Shown: positions 1 through 9,786, counted from the first letter of the stretch. The stretch: 35,288 nt of DNA from Pseudomonas donghuensis (GCF_000259195.1 NZ_JH650759.1:153305-188592); one strand, 5' to 3'. The notes: a model not told the origin generated them from the letters alone. Program-made: numbers and translations.

Positions 1-1857
<1,857 letters not shown>

Positions 1858-1864
1858 TGCAAAA

Positions 1865-1900
1865 CCCCGTAAATTTGTAGCAGGGGCGACTTTTACGGGG
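1865..1900 (-). terminator. Hairpin terminator between ygiQ and the gtr cluster
   Basis: A 9-bp inverted repeat (CCCCGTAAA at 1865-1873, TTTACGGGG at 1892-1900) encloses an 18-nt loop. Read on the minus strand it starts 2 nt after the gtrS-like stop codon and ends in TTTT, so it best fits a terminator for that cluster. It may also stop ygiQ transcription. The T tract is short and the loop long, so its strength is uncertain. Confidence 0.6.
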
Positions 1901-1902
1901 TG

Positions 1903-3387
1903 TTACAGGCTGGTTTTGCGGTGCTTGTCGTACAGGTAGGCCCCGATCATGAGCAAGATGTACAGGCCTAGTAGCAGCACGCCAGTCTCGTAGACTTGTA
2001 CCGACATCCAGGGACCCTGCCTGCCAAAGTAGAACTGCCAAGGCGTGCTCTGATAGCTCAATTGCTCACTTGCTGCTGTATGTGTGGCAGCTTTCAACCA
2101 GAACATTGGCAAGATTAGTACTACGGCGAAAACAATGCTGATCACCCGTTGAAGCGTCGAGAAACCGCTGACTGCCACGAGTGCACCTGCAATTGGTAGT
2201 ATGCCAAGCCACTGACGGCTTTCCGAACCAATCATCAACAGCGGTAGAAAAGCCAGCATGCAGGCCAGTAGAGCTTTTGGCGTATTCGGTGAGCGCCCAC
2301 ACGCCCATGCGATACAAGACGCTATCGCCAGAATGATTATCGGTCCAAAGCTTAGAAAGTGTGCTACCAGGGGTTTGAACGGTGCTGCCAGGCTTTGCAG
2401 TACCATGAAGTGCAGCAGCGGTGGACCTTTGAATCCGCTGTTCCAGTCAATCAGGTAATACATCGCCAGCGCGCTTGTCGAGAAGGCCAACAGTGCTGGC
2501 AAGACTGCACGAGGACGAAGGGCTTGCCATAGAGAGGGGTCGCATACCGCGCGGGCACCTAGCCAAAGTGCGAAGGTGAGGCTTGCCATGAGGCTGACTT
2601 CGGACAGTTTGCGTAGCGCCATCAACGACGTTTGTCCATCAAGGTGCGTGGCGTGGCTAGCAAGCTCGGTGTCGGTTACATCCGCTATCTGGCTCAGCAG
2701 CAAGGGAACAACGGCCAGCATCGCTACTCCGAACGCCAGCAATTGTGATCTGCGCCGCAGCGCTGGGCTGCCCAATTGAGTGACCTGGCGAGGCATGACT
2801 GCCAACACCAGTGCCACCAGAAACAGGCCTGGCATCAACCACACGAAGTAAGCGAGCAGTAGATAGAGCGCAAGTTGCCATGCGCGAGCCCAGCACCACA
2901 GGCAAAGACAGGTGAGGGCGAGGGCGATGTTGTCGCTGAGTACTGGATAGAAGTAAGGCATGACCATAAAAGGCCAGCTCATCAATGTCAGTGCCGAAGT
3001 CAATAACGCGGTACGCGGGAGAACGCCCAACTGGCGCAAGACGTCATGAAACAGGGCTGCTGCAATTGCCATGAACGCTATGTTCTGCAGTGCCTGGATC
3101 TCGATCAGTTGGCTGGGCGATGCGCCCAGGGCCGAAGCTCCGATCAGTGGGACGAAGCCTGACATACGAATGCTTCGGTACGGATCGGCAGAAATCGGCT
3201 CACCACGGCCAAGTAACTCGATGTAGTGCAGGTAAATACGTCCATCCCAGCCGGCACCGCCTTCAACGGGAATCGTACCGATAAGTTTGTACAGGCTGTA
3301 AAGCACTACCGCACTGAAGATACCAATGGTGAGGCTGGCGGGAAAACTACGCTGCCACCAGGGGGTGGTGTTGGGGGTGCGGATCAT
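1903..3387 (-). CDS. Polytopic membrane glycosyltransferase, GtrS-like (O-antigen modification)
   Basis: This 494-residue protein has about ten or more hydrophobic segments and a short cytoplasmic N-terminus. A polar loop after the first membrane segment carries acidic residues (GGAGWDGRIY), as in GT-C glycosyltransferases. Its ATG overlaps the TGA of the gtrA-like gene by 4 bp (ATGA), and I see no separate ribosome binding site, so translation is probably coupled. The function follows mainly from context: third gene behind gtrB and gtrA, the place where the variable serotype-specific GtrS sits in phage and chromosomal gtr operons. GtrS proteins move a sugar from an undecaprenyl carrier to O-antigen on the periplasmic side. 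The sugar cannot be told. GC is lower than in neighbouring genes. Confidence 0.65.
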   Translation of the reverse strand: MIRTPNTTPWWQRSFPASLTIGIFSAVVLYSLYKLIGTIPVEGGAGWDGRIYLHYIELLGRGEPISADPYRSIRMSGFVPLIGASALGASPSQLIEIQALQNIAFMAIAAALFHDVLRQLGVLPRTALLTSALTLMSWPFMVMPYFYPVLSDNIALALTCLCLWCWARAWQLALYLLLAYFVWLMPGLFLVALVLAVMPRQVTQLGSPALRRRSQLLAFGVAMLAVVPLLLSQIADVTDTELASHATHLDGQTSLMALRKLSEVSLMASLTFALWLGARAVCDPSLWQALRPRAVLPALLAFSTSALAMYYLIDWNSGFKGPPLLHFMVLQSLAAPFKPLVAHFLSFGPIIILAIASCIAWACGRSPNTPKALLACMLAFLPLLMIGSESRQWLGILPIAGALVAVSGFSTLQRVISIVFAVVLILPMFWLKAATHTAASEQLSYQSTPWQFYFGRQGPWMSVQVYETGVLLLGLYILLMIGAYLYDKHRKTSL

Positions 3388-3788
3388 TGTTTAGTCTTTT
3401 GTGGGCGCTTCATGAATGCGAAGCGCGAAAACAGATAATTCAATGGCAGGGTGACCAGAATTGCTGCCAATGGTGCGCTTTCTTCAGGCCAGTCCAAGAT
3501 ATTGATCCATAACCAGAGCACGCACAGGCCGATTGCATACTGCCCCAGGTAAGTCAAAGGCAGCAGCAGCACCGAGTGCAATCCACGATGACTACGGAAT
3601 ACAAAACCGCGGTTTAGTACGTACGCCAGTGCAATGCCACTCGCGAACGCGATGGTGTAGCTCAGTTGATAGGGAAATATCACTAACAGTAAGAGATACA
3701 CGGCATAGGTGCAGGCTGTATTGAAACCGCCAGACAGCAGGAACCTGAGTGCCGACGAATTTGCCAGGCGTGTTAACAACGGGTGCAT
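3384..3788 (-). CDS. gtrA: GtrA-like small membrane protein (lipid-linked sugar flippase)
   Basis: A 134-residue protein with four predicted membrane segments. It starts near SSALRFLLSGGFNTACTY and ends in a basic tail (MKRPQKTKQ). Both ends and the size fit the GtrA family, which is thought to flip undecaprenyl-linked glucose across the inner membrane. I place the start at the ATG at 3788, with a weak AAGG upstream. A longer frame reaching back to 3932 would overlap gtrB and add a non-membrane N-terminus unlike the family. The gene lies 34 bp after gtrB and overlaps the gtrS-like start by 4 bp, so the three form one operon. Confidence 0.8.
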   Translation of the reverse strand: MHPLLTRLANSSALRFLLSGGFNTACTYAVYLLLLVIFPYQLSYTIAFASGIALAYVLNRGFVFRSHRGLHSVLLLPLTYLGQYAIGLCVLWLWINILDWPEESAPLAAILVTLPLNYLFSRFAFMKRPQKTKQ

Positions 3789-3822
3789 TGATGACCTTGG
3801 GGGAGGAAAAGAAAAATTTGAA

Positions 3823-4761
3823 TCAAGCTGACCTGGCTCCGAAAGTCTCGACCCGAAGTGGGATAGCCAGAGGCCGGTTTTTGGTGTTTTCGTAGGTTCG
3901 CCAGGCGTAAGAGCCAACAATACCCAGCCCAAGCAAATTCAAGCAGCCGAGGAAGGTGATCATGAGGATGGTCATGGCATAGCCCGGGACAGCAATCGCA
4001 CCATGGAGCTTGGCTACCAATACCAGTGCCCCGACGAGCCCTGCCGCCAATGAGCCCAACGCGCCGGCACGGACCAATAGACGAATGGGTAGATCAGTGA
4101 AGGAGAACACACTATCCATCATGTAATTGAGCTTTTTGCGAAGCGTCCAAGCTGATTTGCCTGTCTGGCGTTGCCGACGCTTGTAGGTAACCACCTGGCG
4201 ACGGAAGCCCAACCAGAAAATCTGAGCGATCAGTGAGCTATGGCGCTCTTCAAGTGTCAGTAGGGTGTCACGAAACACTCGGTTGCACGCGAACATGTCA
4301 ACGCCTCCTGGCGGGATGTCCGGGACTACATATCGACGGTACAAGCTCCAGAACGTGTGTGACGCCAAGCGAGTCAACAGCGGGTCCTCGCGGCTTTCCC
4401 TAACCCCCACCACTACGTCGACCGGGGCTGTGCAAAGCACGTGATCCATCTCCAGGATCAGCTCTGGAGGCTCCTGAAGGTCTGCGGCCATTACCGCAAA
4501 GCGCTGGCCGTTGCCAAGCTGCAAGCCTGTACGAATGGCCATGAACGAGCCAAAGTTGCGTGACAGCAGCACTAATTGCGAGTTGAAACTTTCCCGGGCC
4601 AAGCCCTCGCGTAGCAGTTCATAGCTGCGGTCGGGGCTACCATCAACCACGAATACAGCCTCCAAACCACTCTGGAATTGTTCATCGAGAGCGCGCACAG
4701 CGTCGAGCAAGTCGCTAATCGATGCTTCATTCCGGTATACGGGAATCACTAGCGTCAGCAA
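3823..4761 (-). CDS. gtrB: GtrB-like bactoprenol glycosyltransferase (GT2)
   Basis: 312 residues. The N-terminal GT-A domain opens with LTLVIPVYRNE, has VVDGS at 38-42 and the nucleotide-sugar/metal motif AADLQEP at 92-98. Two membrane helices near residues 228-250 and 262-287 end the protein, as in GtrB/DPM1-like enzymes that load a sugar from a nucleotide donor onto undecaprenyl phosphate. No ATG lies in this frame before an upstream stop. TTG at 4761 is the first usable codon and has AAGGA 9 nt before it, so I call a TTG start. It is the first gene of the minus-strand gtr operon. Confidence 0.85.
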   Translation of the reverse strand: MLTLVIPVYRNEASISDLLDAVRALDEQFQSGLEAVFVVDGSPDRSYELLREGLARESFNSQLVLLSRNFGSFMAIRTGLQLGNGQRFAVMAADLQEPPELILEMDHVLCTAPVDVVVGVRESREDPLLTRLASHTFWSLYRRYVVPDIPPGGVDMFACNRVFRDTLLTLEERHSSLIAQIFWLGFRRQVVTYKRRQRQTGKSAWTLRKKLNYMMDSVFSFTDLPIRLLVRAGALGSLAAGLVGALVLVAKLHGAIAVPGYAMTILMITFLGCLNLLGLGIVGSYAWRTYENTKNRPLAIPLRVETFGARSA

Positions 4762-4910
4762 AGTGAGGGTTCCTTGTGCATCGAGGCAGGCGAGAAATTG
4801 GCTATTAAATCATTAATCACCACGCGATGTGCACGCCAGAGGTTTCCGTATATACCGTAGGCGCAACTCTGCGTTAATCTGAGCGGCGTCGTCAGAATGG
4901 GGCACACTCG
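4762..4910. promoter_or_regulatory. AT-rich divergent control region between gtrB and the ATP-grasp gene
   Basis: These 149 bp are the most AT-rich stretch nearby (ATTAAATCATTAATCAC around 4804-4820). They contain TATATA at 4849-4854, flanked by a CCGTA direct repeat, which could be a -10 element for the plus-strand gene. I see no matching -35 element in either direction, so the promoters are not resolved. Both divergent transcripts must start here unless they come from within the genes. Confidence 0.4.
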
Positions 4911-7394
4911 ATGCCTGGTCCACTTGCCAGCTACTTGCCTGTTGCAGGCGTTTTTGACGAGATGCTCGACACCGGGCGTATACCTCGACCACATTGGCAA
5001 CTGCTGCTGGATCGTTTGCCGCGCAATGCCAGCGAACAATTTGCACCGCATCAAGCGCTAATCTCCCGGCAAGTCCAGGAAAATGGCATGATCTACGATG
5101 TACATGCCGGTTCGGATGACGCCAGTCGCCGCTGGGAAATTGATCTGCTGCCAAACCTGATACCTTCGGGCGAGTGGCAGGCCTTGGCTGCTGGAGTGGC
5201 ACAACGAGCGACATTGCTCAATTCTATGCTCGCTGATGTATACGGGGCGCAGCAGTTGATTGCCAGCGGGCTGCTGCCGCATGAGCTGATTTTCGGGCAC
5301 AACGGTTTCCTATGGCCTTGTTGCGGGATCGAACCGCCGGGTGGTATTTCCCTGCATGTCTATGCCGCCGATCTGGTTCGTAGCGCCGATGGCCAATGGC
5401 ACGTGATTGCCGACCGCACCGAGGCGCCTTCGGGTGCAGGGTTTGCGCTCGAGAACCGCACTATTCTCTCTCGTGTCATGCCCGAACTGTATCGTGAGCT
5501 GCGGGTGCAGCATCTGGCGAGCTTCTTCAACGATTTGCAGCAAATGCTAATTCGCCTCGCGCCTACGGCGGCGACGCCATTGGTCGTGTTGTTGACGCCC
5601 GGGCGATGTAGCGACAGTTACTTTGAGCATGTCTTCCTTGCACGCCAGTTGGGCTATCCGCTGGTTGAGGGAAGTGAGCTGACGGTGCGCGATGCCACTG
5701 TTTACCTGAAAACCCTGAGTGGACTGCAGCGCGTGCACTCGATCATGCGGCTGCTCGATGCGCATCTATGTGATCCATTGGAATTGTCCACAGACTCGCT
5801 GTTAGGCGTTCCAGGGTTGGTTGACGCCGTACGACGCGGGCGTGTTCTGATCACAAACGGGTTGGGTAGCGGTGTGTTGGAGTCACCAGGACTGATGAGT
5901 TACCTACCCTCGATCAACCAACAGTTGTATGGCGAACAATTGCTCTTACCTTCGGTATCGAGTGCCTGGTGTGGGGACGTGGTGGTTCGAGAAAGGGTGC
6001 TGGCAAACCTGGCGCAGCATCGTATCGTTTCAGCATTTCCGTCCCAACACTTCGTGCCAGTATGCGGTAGTAGCCTGGATGCCACTGCCCTACAAGCGTT
6101 GGCTCGGCGGATATCGGCAAGTCCTTACGCTTATGTCGCACAATCCTTGCCGCCTCAGTCCCAGGCTCCTGTATGGCAGTCTGGATCAGGGGAATTGCGA
6201 GCGCGGCCGATCAGCATGCGTATGTATGCTGTTGCGACGACAGAGGGTTATCGGGTGATGCCCGGCGGTTTGACCAGGGTCGCTGCGCTTGCAGATCAAC
6301 GGGGTGTTTCCTGCCAGCACGGTGGTCTGACCAAGGACACTTGGGTACTTGGCGAGGCGGCACCACAGGGTGAACAGTGGCGGGCCCAGCGCACTATCGG
6401 TGTGGCCGAATTGATCCGTCAGGACCCTTACCTGCCATCGCGCGTGGTAGAGAACCTGTTCTGGTTCGGACGCTACTGCGAGCGTTGCGATGCCAGTGCG
6501 CGTTTGCTGCGGATCATCCTAACCCGTTACCTGGACGGCGACGATCCGCTGGCCTTGCAAGCAGCGGTGGAGCTGGCCGATGAGTTGTCGCTGCTGCCGG
6601 AGGAGGGCGACTTGCCCGGGCGCTTGCGCGCGGCGCTGGATGATGCGGACTGGGCGTTCAGCCTGCGCGCCAACCTGCTGCGCCTGCAGTGGGCGGCGTC
6701 GCAGGTGCGCGGCAAGCTCTCACGGGAGAACTGGCAGGCGCTGGTCGAGCTGCAGCGGGAGGCGCAATGCCTGGAGGATGGCGAGGCGGATTTCGGCGAA
6801 CGGGTGGATGTTCTCAACCGCCTGGTGATGTCGCTGGCGGCGCTCTCGGGGTTTGCCCTGGACGATATGACCCGCGACGAGGGCTGGCGCTTTTTGATGC
6901 TTGGCCGGCGCATCGAGCGTCTGCAATCGCTGTGCAGTAGCCTGGCGGCGTTTCTGCGCGGGCCGGCGGTGTACGATCAAGCCGGGCTTGAATGGTTGCT
7001 GGAGCTGGGCAACAGCAGCATCACTTATCGCTCGCGTTATCTGGCCGTTGCGCAACTGATCCCGGTGCTCGATCTGTTGTTGCTCGATGAACAAAACCCC
7101 CACGCGGTGCTGTTCCAGCTCAAGCTGCTGGTGCGTGCCAACCAGCGCTTGAGCGAAGAGTTCGACAGCCCTCGCGATCCGGCCCTGGCCCTGCTGGCTG
7201 AGCAATTGCGCCACTTCGACCTGCGTAGCCTGGAGCATCCACTGTTCGGCAACGCCAGCGTGCAGGCGGTGTTGGCCGGGCTGGCTGATCTGCTGCAAGC
7301 GGTCGCCATCGCCAGTGGCGAGCTCTCCGAGCGCCTGGCCCTACGCCATTTCGCTCATGTCGATGATGTCAGCCAACAGACGGTGTCGCTGTGA
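4911..7394 (+). CDS. Circularly permuted ATP-grasp / alpha-E domain fusion protein
   Basis: An 827-residue fusion. Residues 1 to about 500 match the circularly permuted ATP-grasp type (DUF404/DUF407): FDEML, a run from AADLVR to IADRTEAPSGAGFALENR, ITNGLGSGVLESP, and MPGGLTRVA. From about residue 507 an alpha-E (DUF403) domain begins with PSRVVENLFWFGRYCER. These families are predicted to form amide or peptide bonds or to modify peptides; no reaction is established. The next gene, a transglutaminase-like protein, overlaps by 1 bp (TGATG), and the two are commonly linked. ATG 4911 is the only start after the upstream in-frame stop; its ribosome site is weak (TGGGG about 12 nt away). GC shifts from roughly 50-58% to roughly 67-75% near 6510-6540, so the gene may be chimeric. 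Confidence 0.85.
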   Translation: MPGPLASYLPVAGVFDEMLDTGRIPRPHWQLLLDRLPRNASEQFAPHQALISRQVQENGMIYDVHAGSDDASRRWEIDLLPNLIPSGEWQALAAGVAQRATLLNSMLADVYGAQQLIASGLLPHELIFGHNGFLWPCCGIEPPGGISLHVYAADLVRSADGQWHVIADRTEAPSGAGFALENRTILSRVMPELYRELRVQHLASFFNDLQQMLIRLAPTAATPLVVLLTPGRCSDSYFEHVFLARQLGYPLVEGSELTVRDATVYLKTLSGLQRVHSIMRLLDAHLCDPLELSTDSLLGVPGLVDAVRRGRVLITNGLGSGVLESPGLMSYLPSINQQLYGEQLLLPSVSSAWCGDVVVRERVLANLAQHRIVSAFPSQHFVPVCGSSLDATALQALARRISASPYAYVAQSLPPQSQAPVWQSGSGELRARPISMRMYAVATTEGYRVMPGGLTRVAALADQRGVSCQHGGLTKDTWVLGEAAPQGEQWRAQRTIGVAELIRQDPYLPSRVVENLFWFGRYCERCDASARLLRIILTRYLDGDDPLALQAAVELADELSLLPEEGDLPGRLRAALDDADWAFSLRANLLRLQWAASQVRGKLSRENWQALVELQREAQCLEDGEADFGERVDVLNRLVMSLAALSGFALDDMTRDEGWRFLMLGRRIERLQSLCSSLAAFLRGPAVYDQAGLEWLLELGNSSITYRSRYLAVAQLIPVLDLLLLDEQNPHAVLFQLKLLVRANQRLSEEFDSPRDPALALLAEQLRHFDLRSLEHPLFGNASVQAVLAGLADLLQAVAIASGELSERLALRHFAHVDDVSQQTVSL

Positions 7395-8299
7395 TGAGTG
7401 CCCGCTACCAGATCGTTCACGACACCCACTACCGCTACGACAGCCCGGTGTCCCTGGCCCAGCAGCTGGCGCACCTGTGGCCGCGGCCTTGTGCCTGGCA
7501 ACGCTGTACGGCCCAGGCCCTGCAGGTCAGCCCGCAGCCGACCCAGCGCCGTGATGACTGGGATGTGTTCGGCAACCCGCTGACCCGCCTGGCATTCGAG
7601 CGCCAGCATGAGCAGTTGCGGGTGGTGGCGCGTTTGCAAATCGAAGTGCTGGAGCGGGCCGCGCCGGACTTTGCCGCGGCGCCCGCGTGGGAGCAGGTAC
7701 GCGATGCCCTGACCTATGCCAATCAGCCGCTTTCGAGCGCGGCTCTGGAAGCCTGTCGCTACCGCTTCGAGTCACCTTATGTGCGGCTCAAGCAGCGCTT
7801 CGTTGCCTTCAGCGAGTCCTGTTTTCAACCCGGGCAGGCATTGCTGGCGGGCGTGCAGGCGCTGATGGAGAAGATTTTTACTGAGTTCACCTTCGACGCC
7901 GACGCTACCCAGGTCGCCACGCCGCTGGTGGAGGTGCTGGAGCGCCGTCGTGGGGTGTGCCAGGACTTTGCCCACCTGATGCTCGCCTGTCTGCGTTCGC
8001 GTGGGCTGGCGGCGCGCTATGTCAGCGGCTACCTGCTGACCCGTCCGCCACCCGGCCAGCCACGGCTGATTGGTGCCGATGCCTCGCATGCGTGGGTTTC
8101 GGTGTTTTGCCCGGGGCAGGGCTGGATCGATTTCGACCCCACCAACAACCTGCGCCCGGCGCTGGAGCACATCACCCTGGCCTGGGGCCGGGACTTTTCC
8201 GATGTGTCGCCGTTGCGCGGGGTGATCCTCGGTGGCGGCAGCCATGACCCGCAGGTGCAGGTCACGGTGATGCCGCTGGATGAAGCCGCTGCCTTGTAG
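7394..8299 (+). CDS. Transglutaminase-like cysteine protease family protein
   Basis: 301 residues. The N-terminal half starts YQIVHDTHYRYDSPV, typical of the bacterial transglutaminase-like N domain. The core carries the Cys-His-Asp triad: C189 in RRGVCQDFAH, H232 in DASHAWV and D248 in DFDPTNN. It could act as a protease/amidase or an acyl transferase. Its ATG overlaps the TGA of the ATP-grasp fusion, so the two are made together and probably act on the same peptide or amide substrate. In many Pseudomonas loci I recall a further, very large transglutaminase (about 1100 residues) next to such a pair; none is in this window. Confidence 0.88.
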   Translation: MSARYQIVHDTHYRYDSPVSLAQQLAHLWPRPCAWQRCTAQALQVSPQPTQRRDDWDVFGNPLTRLAFERQHEQLRVVARLQIEVLERAAPDFAAAPAWEQVRDALTYANQPLSSAALEACRYRFESPYVRLKQRFVAFSESCFQPGQALLAGVQALMEKIFTEFTFDADATQVATPLVEVLERRRGVCQDFAHLMLACLRSRGLAARYVSGYLLTRPPPGQPRLIGADASHAWVSVFCPGQGWIDFDPTNNLRPALEHITLAWGRDFSDVSPLRGVILGGGSHDPQVQVTVMPLDEAAAL

Positions 8300-8386
8300 G
8301 AGCGGGCTTGACCCGCGATAAGGCCCATCAGGTGTTGCCTGGATTGCGACCGCTACGCGCTCGATCGCGGGTCAAGCCCGCTCCCA
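8298..8386. repeat. REPIN (paired REP, GCGGGCTTGACCCGC type)
   Basis: Two inverted arms, 8298-8319 and 8364-8386, read GGAGCGGGCTTGACCCGCG and its complement, with about 45 bp between. This is a Pseudomonas extragenic palindrome of a different sequence class from the other REPs in this window. It begins inside the TAG stop codon of the transglutaminase gene and ends 4 bp before the stop of the convergent LOG gene, so it could also stabilise or end both transcripts. Confidence 0.85.
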
Positions 8387-8389
8387 CAG

Positions 8390-8977
8390 TCAGTCAGGCT
8401 TTTTGTCGACCCACTTGGGCAGGACCGGGGCTTCGAAGCTGTCCATGGCGTCGAGCAGCTCGGCGGGCGAGTCGGCCAGTTGCAGCATGGCGCGGTGTTG
8501 CGGGCGTACGAAGCCCTCTTCCACCACATGGTCGAGAAAGCTGCCCAGCTTGCTGTAGAAGCCGTTGACGTCGAGCAGGCCCAGCGGCTTGGCGTGGTAG
8601 CCCAATTGGCCCCAGGTCCAGACTTCGAACAGTTCTTCCAGGGTTCCCAGGCCGCCCGGGAGGGCGACGAAGGCGTCGCTCAGTTCAGCCATGCGTGCCT
8701 TGCGCGCGTGCATGCCGTCGACCACTTCCAGGCGGGTCAGGCCGGTGTGGCCGATCTCGGCGTTTTTCAGCGCTTCGGGGATGATGCCGATCACCTCGCC
8801 GCCCGCAGCCATGGCCGCATCGGCAACGATACCCATCAAGCCCACGGCGCCACCGCCGTAGACCAGGGTCAGGCCGCGCTCGGCGATGGCCTGGCCGAGG
8901 GCGATGGCCGCCTCGCGGTAGGCCGGGTTGACGCCGGTGCTGGCGCCACAGAACACACAAACGGAACGTACGGGCAT
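8390..8977 (-). CDS. LOG family protein (nucleoside 5'-monophosphate phosphoribohydrolase)
   Basis: A 195-residue Rossmann-like protein with both family signatures: GGGAVGLMG at 41-49 and PGGLGTLEE at 107-115. LOG proteins cut AMP-type or cytokinin nucleotides to base plus ribose 5-phosphate; many were formerly labelled lysine decarboxylases. ATG 8977 is preceded by GGAGA at good spacing. A longer frame to 9061 has no such signal. In bacteria the usual role is nucleotide clean-up or cytokinin-like signalling; which applies here is not visible. Confidence 0.9.
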   Translation of the reverse strand: MPVRSVCVFCGASTGVNPAYREAAIALGQAIAERGLTLVYGGGAVGLMGIVADAAMAAGGEVIGIIPEALKNAEIGHTGLTRLEVVDGMHARKARMAELSDAFVALPGGLGTLEELFEVWTWGQLGYHAKPLGLLDVNGFYSKLGSFLDHVVEEGFVRPQHRAMLQLADSPAELLDAMDSFEAPVLPKWVDKKPD

Positions 8978-9044
8978 TGCTTCTCTCCGGTTACAAGCGT
9001 GCACAGAGTAAGGCGCTGGCCGCTCGCTTCCAAGCCCGCAGTGT

Positions 9045-9134
9045 TCACTCCGGCCGGGCAAACTCGCAGGAGGCGCCTGCAGCGCCGCAGGCGTAGGCGG
9101 CCAGAAGGCTGTTCAGGAAAGTACCAAAGGACAT
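9045..9134 (-). CDS. Possible 29-residue small protein upstream of the LOG gene
   Basis: A short frame reading [18 protein letters not shown] at its N-terminus and ending CEFARPE. ATG 9134 has AGGAG 9 nt upstream, a strong ribosome site, and an in-frame ATG two codons earlier is too close to use it. The peptide has a hydrophobic centre, two cysteines and a polar tail. It lies 67 bp before the LOG start on the same strand. I do not recognise a family. The good ribosome site is the only support, so this may be chance. Confidence 0.35.
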   Translation of the reverse strand: MSFGTFLNSLLAAYACGAAGASCEFARPE

Positions 9135-9150
9135 GATCATTTACTCCTAA

Positions 9151-9167
9151 ATGAGAGGTTGTCTCAT
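9151..9167 (-). promoter_or_regulatory. Small hairpin next to the ribosome site of the possible small ORF
   Basis: ATGAGA and TCTCAT form a 6-bp inverted repeat with a 5-nt loop. On the minus strand it sits directly before the AGGAG of the 29-residue ORF. It could be an operator or an RNA element in the leader. The evidence is only symmetry and position. Confidence 0.3.
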
Positions 9168-9253
9168 CCTCCCTCAAAGGTGCATGATGGGCACTTAGAT
9201 TTCCTGTATACAATCCATAGAACAAATTCACTGCCTGGCTCTTCGGCCAGCGC

Positions 9254-9267
9254 TTGACCCACATCAT
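9254..9267 (+). promoter_or_regulatory. Candidate ANR/FNR-type box upstream of azurin
   Basis: TTGACCCACATCAT resembles the ANR/FNR consensus TTGAT-N4-ATCAA with two mismatches, one at each outer position. Its centre is about 71 bp before the azurin ATG, compatible with activation of a promoter starting near 9302. Azurin genes of pseudomonads are known to respond to ANR. No clear -10 was found, so this is a candidate only. Confidence 0.35.
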
Positions 9268-9331
9268 GGGCCGGTCTTGCGGTTTCAGGCAGTCTTCAAA
9301 CTGATAAAAACCCCTGCCATGGAGATTCACG

Positions 9332-9778
9332 ATGTTTGCCAAAGTTGTAGCAGTATCCTTGCTGACCCTCGCCAGCACTCAGGTATTTGCCGCTGAGTGC
9401 AAGGCGACGATCGACTCCACCGACCAGATGTCCTTCAACACCAAGGCCATCGAAATCGACAAGAGCTGCAAGACCTTCACCGTCGAGCTGACCCACTCCG
9501 GTTCGTTGCCGAAGAACGTCATGGGCCACAACCTGGTGATCAGCAAAGAAGCTGACATGCAGCCAATCGCCACCGACGGCCTGGCGGCTGGCATCGACAA
9601 GAGCTACCTGAAAGAAGGCGACGCGCGCGTGATCGCCCATACCAAGATCATTGGCGCTGGCGAGAAGGATTCGCTGACCATCGACGTGTCCAAGCTCAAG
9701 GCAGACGAGAAGTACGGCTTCTTCTGCTCGTTCCCTGGCCACATCTCGATGATGAAAGGCACTGTTACCCTGAAGTAA
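9332..9778 (+). CDS. azu: Azurin precursor
   Basis: 148 residues: a 20-residue signal peptide ending QVFA before AECKATID, then a 128-residue mature blue copper protein, exactly the usual length. All copper ligands are present in mature numbering: G45, H46, C112, H117 and M121; the disulfide cysteines C3 and C26 are also there. Azurin carries electrons in the periplasm, linked to denitrification and redox stress. A purine-rich TGGAG lies 6-10 nt before the ATG. The gene stands alone: a REPIN follows it and the next genes run toward it. Confidence 0.97.
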   Translation: MFAKVVAVSLLTLASTQVFAAECKATIDSTDQMSFNTKAIEIDKSCKTFTVELTHSGSLPKNVMGHNLVISKEADMQPIATDGLAAGIDKSYLKEGDARVIAHTKIIGAGEKDSLTIDVSKLKADEKYGFFCSFPGHISMMKGTVTLK

Positions 9779-9786
9779 TTGCCCTG

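Noticed and set aside
4755..5054. 99-codon minus-strand frame crossing the gtr/ATP-grasp gap
   Set aside because: It overlaps the start of the ATP-grasp gene antisense and the gtrB start in another frame; no recognisable protein.
8298..8386. Reading the regular hairpins at 8298, 9804, 18915, 20174 and 33436 as a CRISPR array
   Set aside because: They are single palindromic pairs kilobases apart at gene ends, not regularly spaced direct repeats, and no cas genes are present.
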